Shown: positions 16,507-27,275 of the stretch, piece by piece | Numbering within the stretch: the first letter of the stretch is position 1 | How the letters are laid out: every line of letters begins with the position of its first letter | Origin: DASSLY01 sp035689185 | GTDB lineage: Bacteria > Actinomycetota > Actinomycetes > Actinomycetales > Dermatophilaceae | Assembly: GCA_035689185.1 (NCBI GenBank) | Contig: DASSLY010000026.1 | Location: forward strand, 1-49,880 | Direction of reading: 5' to 3' | DNA: 49,880 nt | Made by a program: the position numbers and the translations under genes | Notes under the pieces: model-generated | Seen by the model: the letters and a program-made list of their open reading frames with translations, nothing else | Database searches by the model: none | Told to the model about the DNA's origin: nothing

Positions 16507-16528
16507 CCCGGAGCCCAACTCCGGGCTC
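16507..16528 (+). other. Hairpin between ssb and rpsR
   Basis: GAGCCC (16511-16516) and GGGCTC (16523-16528) can pair, with an alternative CCCGGA/TCCGGG pairing one step out. It lies 25 nt before the rpsR start. It may modulate mRNA stability or ribosome loading; no T-tract follows, so it is unlikely to terminate fully. Confidence 0.35.
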
Positions 16529-16550
16529 TCACAGCAAGGAGAGCACCACG

Positions 16551-16787
16551 ATGGCCAAGCCCGTTGTGCGCAAGACCAAGAAGAAGGCGAACCCGCTCAA
16601 GGCCGCCAAGATCGACAACATCGACTACAAGGACACGACGCTGCTGCGCAAGTTCATCTCCGACCGCGGCAAGATCCGCGCCCGGCGGGTGACCGGCGTC
16701 TCCGTGCAGGAGCAGCGGCGCATCGCCAAGGCGGTCAAGAACGCCCGCGAGATGGCGTTGCTGCCCTACTCCAGCTCGGCCCGCTGA
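16551..16787 (+). CDS. rpsR: 30S ribosomal protein bS18, cysteine-free form
   Basis: The protein has 78 aa, starting at the ATG at 16551 with AAGGAGAG upstream. It carries the family signature IDYKDTTLLRKFISDRGKI and RRVTGVSVQEQRRIAKAVK. No cysteines are present, so this is a zinc-independent version. It pairs with bS6 in the small subunit. The paralogue situation elsewhere in the genome cannot be judged from this window. Confidence 0.98.
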   Translation: MAKPVVRKTKKKANPLKAAKIDNIDYKDTTLLRKFISDRGKIRARRVTGVSVQEQRRIAKAVKNAREMALLPYSSSAR

Positions 16788-16813
16788 GCCGGCAAACCGC
16801 TAAGGAGCACCGG

Positions 16814-17260
16814 ATGAAGCTCATCCTGAAGCAGGACGTCGGCGGCCTCGGCAGCGTCGGTGACGTCGTCGAGGTCAAGGACGGCTACGGCCGCAACTAC
16901 CTGCTGCCGCGGGGCGTGGCCACGCCTTGGACCAAGGGCGGGGAGAAGGAGGTCGCCGCGCTGCTCAAGGGCCGTCGCGCCCGGCAGATCAAGGGCCTGG
17001 ACGAGGCGAAGGCGGTCAAGACCCGGCTCGAGTCCACTCCCGTCACGGTCACCGCGAAGGCCGGCCAGGCCGGGCGGCTGTTCGGGGCGGTCACCCCGGC
17101 CGAGATCGCCGCCGCCGTCAAGGCCGCCGGCGGCCCGGAGCTGGACCGCCGCAAGATCGAGCTGCCCAGCCCGATCAAGTCGACCGGCAGCCACCAGGTC
17201 CTGGTCCGGTTGCACCCGGAGGTGCAGGCGACGGTGGCGCTGTCCATCGTCGCGGGCTGA
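16814..17260 (+). CDS. rplI: 50S ribosomal protein bL9
   Basis: The protein has 148 aa. The N-terminal RNA-binding domain is MKLILKQDVGGLGSVGDVV with the signature GYGRNYLLPRGVA. A long connecting helix and a C-terminal domain follow (GRLFGAVTPAEIAAAV). TAAGGAGCACCGG precedes the ATG. Last gene of the ribosomal operon. In relatives dnaB or a MATE gene follows directly; here about 25 kb of other genes intervene. Confidence 0.98.
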   Translation: MKLILKQDVGGLGSVGDVVEVKDGYGRNYLLPRGVATPWTKGGEKEVAALLKGRRARQIKGLDEAKAVKTRLESTPVTVTAKAGQAGRLFGAVTPAEIAAAVKAAGGPELDRRKIELPSPIKSTGSHQVLVRLHPEVQATVALSIVAG

Positions 17261-17352
17261 CCCGCCCGCCGGCGGTGACAGCCCGGCTGCCCCGCGGTTA
17301 GGCTGCGGGCACTCGCGGGGGCACCGTCCCGCCGGCGCGGAAGGGTTGCCCG

Positions 17353-18573
17353 GTGCGGCTCAGCTTGCGGCCCAACGCGCGGGTGGCCACCGCGCTCGCG
17401 GCCGCGGGCCTGACCCTGACGGCGACGGTGGCGACCGCCCCGCAGGCCCCGGCCTCCGCACCGACGCTGAAGACCGCCGCGGCGTGGCGGACGAACCCTG
17501 GCGTGCCGGGCCTGACCGCAGTCCCCGACTCCGCTGCCAGGGCCTGGCTGGCCCAGGGCCGCGTGCCGGGCGGACCGTGGCGGTCGATGGTCCGCGACGC
17601 CCTGCTGGACCTGCGCCGGCTGACCGCGGCGTCCGGCGGCGTGGCCGCCGGGGCGGCCGCGTACTGGGGGTACACCTGGCCGCGGGACGCGGCGTTCGCC
17701 ACGGCGGCGATGCTGGCCAGCGGCCACCGGGACGACGCGCTGCGGACCCTGTCCTTCCTGCAGCGCGTGCAACGCCGCGACGGCGGCTTCCAGGCGCGCT
17801 ATCTGCTGGACGGCTCCGGGGTGCCCGACGACAGGTCCCCGCAGTCCGACGGCGCCGGCTGGACGCTGTGGGCGCTCGGCCAGGTCGCGTCGACCGGCGG
17901 CGCGGCGGGCGAGCTGGCCGCGTTGCAGCCGCTGCTGGACCGGGCGACCGGGTTCGTGCTGGGCCAGACCGGTGACGGGCGGCGGCTGCCGGCCGCCTCG
18001 CCCGACTACTGGGAGGTGCCGGAGCGCTCGCTCACGCTCGGGATCGCGGCCGCGCTGCTGGCTGGTCTGCGCGCTGCGCCACGCGTGTATGCCGTGCTGG
18101 GCCGCCCGAGCGACGCCGCCAGGACGGCCCTGGCCGCGGACCGGCTCGAACGGCTGGTGCACCGCGAGTTCGGTCCGGGCGGCTACCAGCGCTACGCCGG
18201 CGGGGGCGGCGCCGACGCGGCGGTGTGCCTGCTGCTGCCGCCGTTCGCCGGCTCCGCCCCGCGGAGCGTGCACCGGGCCTGGCGCGAGTACCAGCGGACC
18301 GCCGCCCGGCCGGCCGGGGGGTTCGCGCCCGGGGCCTCGTGGCGGCGGGACGGTGTCTCCTGGACCCCGGAGACGGCGCTGGTCGCCTACACGGCGGCGC
18401 ACACCGGCGACCGGGGCACCGCGGCCCGGCTGCTGAACTGGCTGGCGGCGCATCGGACCTCGTGGGGCAGCCTGCCGGAGAAGGTGCTGGCCGACGGCCG
18501 GCCGGCGGGACCCGCGCCGCTGGGCTGGACCGCCGCGGCCGTGGTCCTGACCGCCGCCGCGCTGGAGGGCTGA
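17353..18573 (+). CDS. Secreted glycoside hydrolase, GH15/glucoamylase-like
   Basis: The protein has 406 aa. The GTG start at 17353 is preceded by GGAAGGG. An Arg-rich start and a hydrophobic Ala/Leu/Thr segment ending near residue 38 look like a signal peptide. The (alpha/alpha)6-barrel features include YWGYTWPRDAAFATAAM, DGGFQARYLLDG, SPDYWEVPERSLTLG, SWTPETALVAY and SLPEKV, which match the general layout of GH15-like enzymes (W-RD, YWE and PE-V motifs). Substrate is uncertain: alpha-glucan, trehalose or dextran-type glycosides are possible. It lies just after rplI and is likely an insertion into the conserved backbone. Confidence 0.8.
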   Translation: MRLSLRPNARVATALAAAGLTLTATVATAPQAPASAPTLKTAAAWRTNPGVPGLTAVPDSAARAWLAQGRVPGGPWRSMVRDALLDLRRLTAASGGVAAGAAAYWGYTWPRDAAFATAAMLASGHRDDALRTLSFLQRVQRRDGGFQARYLLDGSGVPDDRSPQSDGAGWTLWALGQVASTGGAAGELAALQPLLDRATGFVLGQTGDGRRLPAASPDYWEVPERSLTLGIAAALLAGLRAAPRVYAVLGRPSDAARTALAADRLERLVHREFGPGGYQRYAGGGGADAAVCLLLPPFAGSAPRSVHRAWREYQRTAARPAGGFAPGASWRRDGVSWTPETALVAYTAAHTGDRGTAARLLNWLAAHRTSWGSLPEKVLADGRPAGPAPLGWTAAAVVLTAAALEG

Positions 18574-18612
18574 CCCGCCCCGACCAGACGCCACCCGGCG
18601 TCCGGATGGGGG

Positions 18613-19347
18613 TCAGCGCTCGTGGACGACCACGTCGATGGAGTACTGGCCGGCCCGGTAACAGTGGTCGCCGTACTCCACCGGCGCGCCGGTGGCGTCG
18701 AAGGCCCGTCGGGTCATCGTCAGCAGCGGTTCGGCCCGGCTCAGGTGCAGCAGCCGGCGCTCGGTGGCGGTGGCGTTGCGGGCGCCGATGCTCTGCCTGG
18801 CCAGCGCCGGCCGCACCCCGCGGGCCCGCAGGATCGCGTAGAGCCCGTCCGCCTCCAGCTGCTCGCCGGTGATGTCGGCGAACGCCGGTGTGAGCCAGTT
18901 GTGCATCACCGCCAGCGGGGTGTCCCCGTCCAGCCGGAGCCGGACCATCGCCACCAGGTCCGCGTCGTCCGGCAGCCCGAGCGCCTGGGCGGCAACCGGG
19001 TTCCGCTCCCGGGTCAGGCTCAGCACCCGGGTCCGCGGGACCCGGCCCTCCCGGGCCAAGTCGTCGTACAGGCTGGTCAGCTCCACTCGCCGATGCACCA
19101 TCCGGTTGGCCACCGTCGTGCCGAGGCCGCGGCGACGCACCAGCAGGCCCTGGCTGACCAGCTCCTGGATGGCGCGGCGGACGGTGGGCCGGGACAGGTG
19201 CAGCCGCTCGGCGAGGCCGACCTCGTTCTCGAACTGGTCCCCCGGCTGGAGCGTCCCGTCGGTGATGGCGGTGGTCAGCTGCTCGGCGAGCTGGAAGTAC
19301 AGCGGCACCGGACTGGTCCGGTCGATCGCCAGGCTGAGCTGTGCCAC
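18613..19347 (-). CDS. GntR-family regulator with UTRA domain, probable inositol-locus repressor
   Basis: The protein has 244 aa from the GTG at 19347. The N-terminal winged HTH shows PLYFQLAEQLTTAI, GDQFENEVGLAERLHLSRPT and VRRAIQELVSQGLLVRRRG. The C-terminal UTRA-type ligand domain ends in EYGDHCYRAGQYSIDVVV. It is divergent from the first iol gene with 221 bp between them, the usual position for IolR-type regulators. A TACGAT hexamer (19359-19354) sits 6 nt before the GTG with no Shine-Dalgarno, suggesting a leaderless transcript. The frame is open upstream to 19482 but that part is not protein-like. Confidence 0.9.
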   Translation of the reverse strand: MAQLSLAIDRTSPVPLYFQLAEQLTTAITDGTLQPGDQFENEVGLAERLHLSRPTVRRAIQELVSQGLLVRRRGLGTTVANRMVHRRVELTSLYDDLAREGRVPRTRVLSLTRERNPVAAQALGLPDDADLVAMVRLRLDGDTPLAVMHNWLTPAFADITGEQLEADGLYAILRARGVRPALARQSIGARNATATERRLLHLSRAEPLLTMTRRAFDATGAPVEYGDHCYRAGQYSIDVVVHER

Positions 19348-19568
19348 CTGGCGATCGTACAGGCAGGTTGGTGCGATGTCGCGACGTAAAAATGTCCTTA
19401 CAAAGCCTTGACAGCCTCCAGCCTCACCGGCCAGGCTGTGGCAAGCGCACCTCGCGGCGACATCCCGGCCATCTTGCGACATGCTGGACAGGACCGGGGT
19501 CTCACCACTTGCCGCGCCACCTCGACGAACACCACGAGCGCCAAGGCTTAGGAAAGGGGCTGCCCCGT
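19348..19568. promoter_or_regulatory. Divergent regulatory region gntR / iol operon
   Basis: A TTGACA (-35-like) lies at 19408-19413 facing the iol genes; the matching -10 (about 19431-19437) is poor. On the minus strand TACGAT (19359-19354) is a -10 for gntR. The heptamer GCGACAT occurs three times: complement at 19376-19382, and direct at 19457-19463 and 19476-19482. The first lies inside the palindrome GTCGCGAC (19378-19385). These are operator candidates for the GntR protein. Confidence 0.45.
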
Positions 19569-20591
19569 ATGCGAGTCGGGCTTGCTGGGACGGGCCGGAT
19601 CGGCGCCTTCCACGGTGCCACGCTGGCCTCGCACGGCGCGGTCGACGAGCTGCTCGTCGCCGATGTCGACGCGGAACGAGCCGCCGCCGTCGCCGGCCGG
19701 CTCCGCGAGCACGGCACCGCCGGTCTGGTCGAGTCCCGCCCGGTCGAGGATCTCCTCGACGCGGGTCTGGACGCCCTGGTGATCGCGGCGGCCACCGACG
19801 CCCACGCGGACCTGATCGTCGCCGCCGTGGAGCGCGGTGTTCCCACGCTGTGCGAGAAGCCGGTCTCCCTCGACCTGGGCCGCACCCTGGAGGTGGTCAA
19901 GGTCGTCGAATCCGCCGACGTGCCCGTCCAGATCGGTTTCCAGCGCCGATTCGACGCCGGCTACCGCGCCGCCCGCGAGGCCGTCGCCGGCGGCGGCCTC
20001 GGCTTCGTGCACACGGTGGTCGCGCAGACCCTGGACAACGCGCCGCCCCCGGCGGACTACGTCGCCCGGTCCGGCGGCATCTTCCGCGACTGCCTGGTGC
20101 ACGACTTCGACGTCATCCGCTTCGTCACCGGCCGCGAGGTCAGCAGCGTGTTCGCGACGGGCTCGAACCGGGGCGCCGCATACTTCCGCGAGCTGGGAGA
20201 CGTCGACACCGCGACCGCCGTGCTCGTCCTGGACGACGGCACCAACGTCCTGGTCGCCGGCACTCGGTACAACGCCGCGGGGCACGACGTCCGGCTCGAG
20301 GTCCTCGGCAGCGAGGGTGGCCTGGCGGTCGGGCTGGACGACCGGATGCCGCTACGGTCGGCCCAGCCCGGGGTCACCTTCCCGGCCGGCCGCCCCTACC
20401 GCGACTTCCTGGACCGGTTCGCCGACGCCTACCGCGCCGAGCTGGCCGGCTTCCTGGCCCTGGTGGGCGGCGCAGGCGAGAACGCGTGCACCGTGACCGA
20501 TGGCCTGCAGGCGCTGCGCATCGCCGAGGCCTGTGACCTGTCCCGACTCAAGGGTCGCTCCGTCGACCTGGAAGAGGTGCCGACCTCGTGA
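19569..20591 (+). CDS. Gfo/Idh/MocA oxidoreductase, inositol 2-dehydrogenase-like
   Basis: The protein has 340 aa from the ATG at 19569 (AGGAAAGGGG upstream). The N-terminal Rossmann motif is GLAGTGRIGAFHG, and the family motif CEKPVSLD carries the catalytic Lys. The catalytic-region His-Asp pair is in DCLVHDFDVIRFV. It is the first gene of the iol operon and overlaps iolC by 4 bp. It probably oxidises myo-inositol or another inositol isomer with NAD+. The isomer preference cannot be read from the sequence, and a second clear IolG candidate lies at 28274. Confidence 0.9.
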   Translation: MRVGLAGTGRIGAFHGATLASHGAVDELLVADVDAERAAAVAGRLREHGTAGLVESRPVEDLLDAGLDALVIAAATDAHADLIVAAVERGVPTLCEKPVSLDLGRTLEVVKVVESADVPVQIGFQRRFDAGYRAAREAVAGGGLGFVHTVVAQTLDNAPPPADYVARSGGIFRDCLVHDFDVIRFVTGREVSSVFATGSNRGAAYFRELGDVDTATAVLVLDDGTNVLVAGTRYNAAGHDVRLEVLGSEGGLAVGLDDRMPLRSAQPGVTFPAGRPYRDFLDRFADAYRAELAGFLALVGGAGENACTVTDGLQALRIAEACDLSRLKGRSVDLEEVPTS

Positions 20592-21535
20592 CCTATGACG
20601 TCATCACCATCGGGCGCGTCGGCGTCGACCTGTACCCGCTTCAGGTGGGCGTGCCACTGGACCAGGTGGACACGTTCGGCAAGTTCCTGGGCGGAAGTGC
20701 GACCAACGTGGCCGTGGCGGCCGCGCGCTACGGCAGGCGCAGCGCCGTCATCACCCGCACCGGCAACGACCCGTTCGGCCGGTTCATCCACACGGCGCTG
20801 CGCGAGCTGGGAGTGGACGACTCCTTCGTGTCCGGCGTGGAGGGGTTGCCCACCCCGCTGGCCTTCTGCGAGATCTTCCCGCCGGACGACTTCCCGCTCT
20901 ACTTCTACCGCTCCCCGACCGCGCCCGACCTGCACATCCAGGCCGGCGAACTGGACCTCGAGGCCATCCGCGACGCGGGCGTCTACTGGTCCACGGTGAC
21001 CGGGCTGTCCCAGGAGCCCAGCCGCGCGGCCCACTTTGCCGCCTGGCAGGCCCGCGGCCGGCGGCCGCACACGGTCCTCGACCTGGACTACCGGCCGATG
21101 TTCTGGGACGACCCGAGCCAGGCGACCGAGCAGGTCGGCAAGGCGCTGGCGCACGTCACGGTTGCCGTCGGCAACCGCGAGGAGTGCCAGGTTGCCGTCG
21201 GGGAGACCGACCCGGACAGCGCGGCCAAGGCGCTGCTGGACCGGGGGGTGCAGTTGGCCATCGTCAAGCAGGGGCCGAAGGGCGTGCTTGCGATGACCGC
21301 GGACGAGCGGGTGGAGGTGCCGCCGTTCTGGGTGGAGGTGGTCAACGGTCTCGGCGCCGGCGACGCCTTCGGTGGCGCGCTGTGCCACGGCCTGCTGCAC
21401 GGCTGGCCGCTGGAGCGCTTGCTGAAGTTCGCCAACGTGGCCGGCGCCATCGTCGCCTCGCGGCTGGAGTGCTCCACCGCGATGCCCACGACCGACGAGG
21501 TGCAGGCGCGGCTGAACGGAGAGGTGACCTCATGA
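20588..21535 (+). CDS. iolC: 5-dehydro-2-deoxygluconokinase
   Basis: The protein has 315 aa of the PfkB/ribokinase family. The N-terminal GRVGVDLYPLQVGVPL and GKFLGGSATNVAVAAARYG are typical of IolC. The C-terminal active-site block is NGLGAGDAFGGALCHGLL with the catalytic Asp. It phosphorylates 2-deoxy-5-keto-gluconate in inositol catabolism. The GTG start overlaps the upstream stop (GTGA), and the stop overlaps the next ATG, so the genes are translationally coupled. Confidence 0.96.
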   Translation: MTYDVITIGRVGVDLYPLQVGVPLDQVDTFGKFLGGSATNVAVAAARYGRRSAVITRTGNDPFGRFIHTALRELGVDDSFVSGVEGLPTPLAFCEIFPPDDFPLYFYRSPTAPDLHIQAGELDLEAIRDAGVYWSTVTGLSQEPSRAAHFAAWQARGRRPHTVLDLDYRPMFWDDPSQATEQVGKALAHVTVAVGNREECQVAVGETDPDSAAKALLDRGVQLAIVKQGPKGVLAMTADERVEVPPFWVEVVNGLGAGDAFGGALCHGLLHGWPLERLLKFANVAGAIVASRLECSTAMPTTDEVQARLNGEVTS

Positions 21536-22413
21536 CTATCGACATGGCTGCACTGAACGAGCGGCGCACCCGCGAGCCCGGGGCCATCGACGCGGCCTGG
21601 GCGGCCCGGGCGACCCGCCCGCTGATGCCCGCCGACGGCCGGCTGCTCATCGTCGCAGCCGACCACCCGGCCCGCGGCGCCCTCGGTGTCCGGACCGAGA
21701 CCGCGGCCATGGCCAGCCGCAGCGACCTGCTCCGGCGGCTGGTGACCGCGGTCGAGCGTCCCGGAGTCGACGGTGTCCTGGCCACCCCCGACATCCTGGA
21801 AGACCTGCTGCTCCTGGGCGTGCTCGAAGGCAAGGTGGTCATCGGTTCGATGAACCGCGGTGGCCTGCAAGGTGGCACGTTCGAGCTGGACGACCGGTTC
21901 ACGGCATACAGCGCCCGCCACATCCGGGAGCGGGGCCTGGACGGCGGGAAGATGCTGACCCGCATCGACCTGGGCGACCCCGGCACCGTGTCCACCCTGG
22001 TGGCGTGCGCGACGGCGGTCACCGAGCTGGCCGAGGCCAAGGTGATGGCCATGGTCGAGCCGTTCTGGTCCACCCGCCGCGACGGCCGGGTGGTCAACCT
22101 GCTCGACCCCGACTCGGTCATCAAGTCCGTCCACGTGGCCCAGGGCCTGGGCGCCACCAGCGCCTACACCTGGCTGAAGCTGCCGGTGGTGGAGGACCTG
22201 GCCCGGGTCATGGACGCGACGACACTGCCGACGCTGTTGCTCGGCGGCGACCCGACCGCCGCGCCAGAGGACACCTACGCCTCGTGGGGCAAGGCGCTCG
22301 GCCTGCCCTCGGTGCGCGGCCTGGTCGTCGGGCGCGCCCTGCTCTACCCGCAGGACTCCGACGTGGCCGCGGCGGTCGACATCGCCGCCGAGCTCGTGCA
22401 CGGCGGACGGTGA
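21532..22413 (+). CDS. (beta/alpha)8-fold aldolase-like protein, IolJ-type (Cgl0159 family)
   Basis: The protein has 293 aa from the ATG at 21532. It shows TIM-barrel strands such as RLLIVAADHPARGALG, GVDGVLATPDILEDLLLLG, AKVMAMVEPFW and PTLLLGGDPTA. It matches my memory of the Cgl0159-type proteins found beside iolC in Corynebacterium and other actinobacteria. By position it is the best candidate for cleaving 2-deoxy-5-keto-gluconate 6-phosphate into malonic semialdehyde and dihydroxyacetone phosphate, since no other aldolase is present. Starts inside the iolC stop (ATGA). Confidence 0.88.
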   Translation: MTIDMAALNERRTREPGAIDAAWAARATRPLMPADGRLLIVAADHPARGALGVRTETAAMASRSDLLRRLVTAVERPGVDGVLATPDILEDLLLLGVLEGKVVIGSMNRGGLQGGTFELDDRFTAYSARHIRERGLDGGKMLTRIDLGDPGTVSTLVACATAVTELAEAKVMAMVEPFWSTRRDGRVVNLLDPDSVIKSVHVAQGLGATSAYTWLKLPVVEDLARVMDATTLPTLLLGGDPTAAPEDTYASWGKALGLPSVRGLVVGRALLYPQDSDVAAAVDIAAELVHGGR

Positions 22414-22415
22414 GC

Positions 22416-23284
22416 ATGAGCAGCTGGGTGAGGCCGGCAAACTCCACTGCCCGCAACGGTTTTGAGGTCGCCATCGGCCCGCGCGAGGCGGGCTGGGACC
22501 ACACCGGCATGTATGTCGCGTCGCTGGCCGCCGGCGAGTCCCGGCAGGTCGCCACCGGCGACTTCGAGTGGCTGGTGGTCCCGCTGTCCGGGTCGGTCCG
22601 AGTCGACTGCGGCGAGCTGAGCGTCGTCCTGGACGGCCGCAAGGACGTCTTCAGCGGGCCGACCGACGTGGCCTACGTGCCGCTCGGCGTGAGCTTCACG
22701 GTGACCAGCTCAGGTGACGCCAGGGTCGCCCTGCCGCACGCCAGCGCGTCAACAGCGTTCCCGTTCCGGCGGATCGGAGCCGAGCAGGTGCAGGTTGAGC
22801 TGCGCGGCGCGGGGCACGCCACCCGGCTGGTCCGCAACTTCGGCACCCCCGGCGTCCTCGACGCGGACTCGATCATCGCCTGCGAGGTGCTGACGCCGGC
22901 CGGCAACTGGTCGTCCTACCCGCCGCACAAGCACGACGAGCAGCGTCCCGGCCAGGAGAGCGCGCTGGAGGAGATCTACTACTTCGAGCTCCAGGCCGAT
23001 GCCGAGGTGAATGCGAGCCCCATTGGTTATCAACGGGTTTACGGCACGGCTGACCGGCCGATCGACGTCCTCGCCGAGGTCCGCACGGGTGACGTGGTGC
23101 TGGTCCCGCACGGCTGGCACGGTCCGGCGATGGCGCCCCCCGGCTACGACATGTACTACCTCAACGTGATGGCCGGGCCCGGCCGTCGTGAGTGGCTGAT
23201 CTGCGACGACCCCGACCACGCGTGGGTCCGCCAGACCTGGGCCACGCAGCCGATCGACCCCCGACTCGCCGAAGGAGCGCACCG

Positions 23285-23288
<4 letters not shown>
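22416..23288 (+). CDS. iolB: 5-deoxy-glucuronate isomerase
   Basis: The protein has 290 aa; a GTG at 22410 overlapping the upstream stop is an alternative start. It has the bicupin fold of the KduI/IolB family. The metal-site region SYPPHKHDEQ is followed by EEIYYFELQ, and a later His-rich stretch is VPHGWHGPAMAPPGYDMYYLNVMAGP. It isomerises 5-deoxy-glucuronate to 2-deoxy-5-keto-gluconate, the substrate of IolC. The stop overlaps the iolD start. Confidence 0.96.
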
Positions 23289-25215
<1,927 letters not shown>

Positions 25216-25219
<4 letters not shown>

Positions 25220-26118
25220 TCATGGCCATCAAGATCGGCACGGCGCCGGACTCCTGGGGCGTCTGGTTTGCCGACGACCCCCAGCAGGTGCCGTGGCAGC
25301 GCTTCCTGGACGAGGCCGCCGCCGCCGGGTACCGGCGGATCGAACTTGGTCCCTACGGGTACCTGCCCACCGACCCGGCCCGGCTGCGCGACGAGCTGGC
25401 TGCCCGCGACCTGGAGCTGGTCGCCGGCACCATCTTCACCCACCTGCACCGGCCCGACTCGTGGGACAGCAGCTGGGAGGGCGTGGCCAAGGTCGCCGAG
25501 CTGACCAGGGCGATGGGCGGACGGCACGTCGTGGTCATCCCCGCGTTCTGGCGGGACGACAAGACCGGGGAGGTCATCGACACCCCGACCCTGGACGAGC
25601 AAGCGTGGGACCGGCTGGGCCGGCAGACCGACGAGCTCGGCCGGCGCATCGCCGAGGAGTACGGCCTGCGGATCCAGTTCCACCCGCACGCCGACACCCA
25701 CGTCGACACCCACGAGCACGTGGAGAAGTTCCTCGCCATGACCGACCCGGAGCACGTCACCTTGTGCCTGGACACCGGTCACATCAGCTACTGCAACGGC
25801 GACAACCTCAAGCTGATCCAGGACTACCCGCAGCGCATCGGCTACGTCCACCTCAAGCAGGTCGACCCCGCTGTGGTGCACAAGGCGCACGAGGAGGGGT
25901 TGGGCTTCGGCGAGGCCGTTCGCCTCGGCGCGATGATCGAGCCGCCGCTCGGCGTGCCCGACATGCCGCCGATCCTGGACGCGCTGGCCCGCTTGGACGT
26001 GGAGATCCTGGCGATCGTCGAGCAGGACATGTATCCCTGCGAGCCGGACACCCCGGGGCCGATCGCCGCGCGCACCTTCCGGTACCTCACCACCTGCGGC
26101 GGGGGACCGGTCACGTAG
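25216..26118 (+). CDS. iolE: 2-keto-myo-inositol dehydratase
   Basis: The protein has 300 aa from the ATG at 25216 (a second ATG lies at 25222). It has the xylose-isomerase-like TIM barrel. It begins IKIGTAPDSWGVWF, typical of IolE, and has metal ligands in the regions IQFHPHADTHVDTH and LCLDTGHISYCNGDN, then YVHLKQVDP. It removes water from 2-keto-myo-inositol to give the diketone used by IolD. A 110-bp gap follows before the ABC genes. Confidence 0.97.
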
Positions 26119-26228
26119 TAGTCCAGTCCGGGCGGGATGCCCGCCCGGTCTCATCGAGTGGTTGGAGTAGGCATGGCACGGCACGAGACGACCCGCCCCT
26201 CGCGGCGGACGACCACGAAGGAGTGGTG

Positions 26229-27275
26229 ATGGCAACGACTACGGCACGACCGGCCGCCGCCGTCGACGATCGCGTCGGAACGCGGTCCATCGCGAACCGG
26301 CTGATGGCTCGACCCGAGGTGGGCTCGCTGCTCGCGGCGCTGGTCATTCTCGTGCTCTTCCTGGCGGTGGCCGAGCCGTTCCGCGCGGTCGCCAACATCG
26401 GCACGATCCTTTACGGCGCCTCGACCATTGGGATCATGGCAGTACCGGTGGCGCTGCTCATGATCGGCGGCGAGTTCGACCTGTCCGCCGGGGTCGCGGT
26501 GACCACCTCGGGACTGACCGCCTCGATGGCGGCCTACCAGCTTGGGCTGAACGTCTTCGTCGGCATCCTCATCGCCCTGGCGGTCTCGCTGGCCATCGGC
26601 GCCGCGAACGGCTGGATGCTGAACAAGACCGGTATGCCGAGCTTCCTGGTCACCCTGGGCAGCTTCTTCATCCTGCAGGGAGTGAACCTCGGGGTCACCC
26701 GGATCATCACCGGCAACGTGGCGTCGCCGACGATCAGCGATATGGACGGGTACGCCATGGCGCAGAACATCTTCGCCTCGGAGTTCAAGATCGGCCCGGT
26801 CAACGTCAAGATCACCATCATCTACTGGCTGCTGCTGACCGCCGTCGCGGCCTACGTCCTGCTGCGGACCAAGGTCGGCAACTGGATCTTCGCGACCGGT
26901 GGTGACGCGGCCGCCGCGCGCGCGGTCGGCGTGCCGGTGCGCAAGGTGAAGGTCGGCCTGTTCATGGCCGTCGGCTTCTGTGCCTGGATCGCCGGCATGC
27001 ACCTGCTGTTCGGCTTCAACAACATCCAGTCCGGTGAGGGCGTCGGGCGCGAGTTCATCTTCATCATCGCCGCGGTGATCGGCGGCTGCCTGCTCACCGG
27101 CGGCTACGGCTCGGTGACCGGCGCCACGATCGGCGCGCTCATCTTCAGCATGACCCAGCTGGGCATCGTCTACGCGGGCTGGCAGGCGGACTGGTTCAAG
27201 ACCTTCCTCGGCGTGATGCTCCTGCTGGCCACCATCGTCAACCTCCTGGTGAAGAAGAGAGGTTCCTCGCGATGA
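26229..27275 (+). CDS. Sugar (inositol) ABC transporter permease
   Basis: The protein has 348 aa with eight to ten hydrophobic segments and the BPD_transp_2 permease pattern of the ribose/inositol CUT2 class. It has the conserved loops GEFDLSAGVAVT and GNWIFATGGDAAAARAVGVPV, and the C-terminal block GGYGSVTGATIGALIF. AAGGAG precedes the ATG at 26229. Its stop overlaps the ATPase start (ATGA). With the lipoprotein at 33070 it forms an importer, most likely for inositol given the surrounding catabolic genes. Confidence 0.94.
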   Translation: MATTTARPAAAVDDRVGTRSIANRLMARPEVGSLLAALVILVLFLAVAEPFRAVANIGTILYGASTIGIMAVPVALLMIGGEFDLSAGVAVTTSGLTASMAAYQLGLNVFVGILIALAVSLAIGAANGWMLNKTGMPSFLVTLGSFFILQGVNLGVTRIITGNVASPTISDMDGYAMAQNIFASEFKIGPVNVKITIIYWLLLTAVAAYVLLRTKVGNWIFATGGDAAAARAVGVPVRKVKVGLFMAVGFCAWIAGMHLLFGFNNIQSGEGVGREFIFIIAAVIGGCLLTGGYGSVTGATIGALIFSMTQLGIVYAGWQADWFKTFLGVMLLLATIVNLLVKKRGSSR

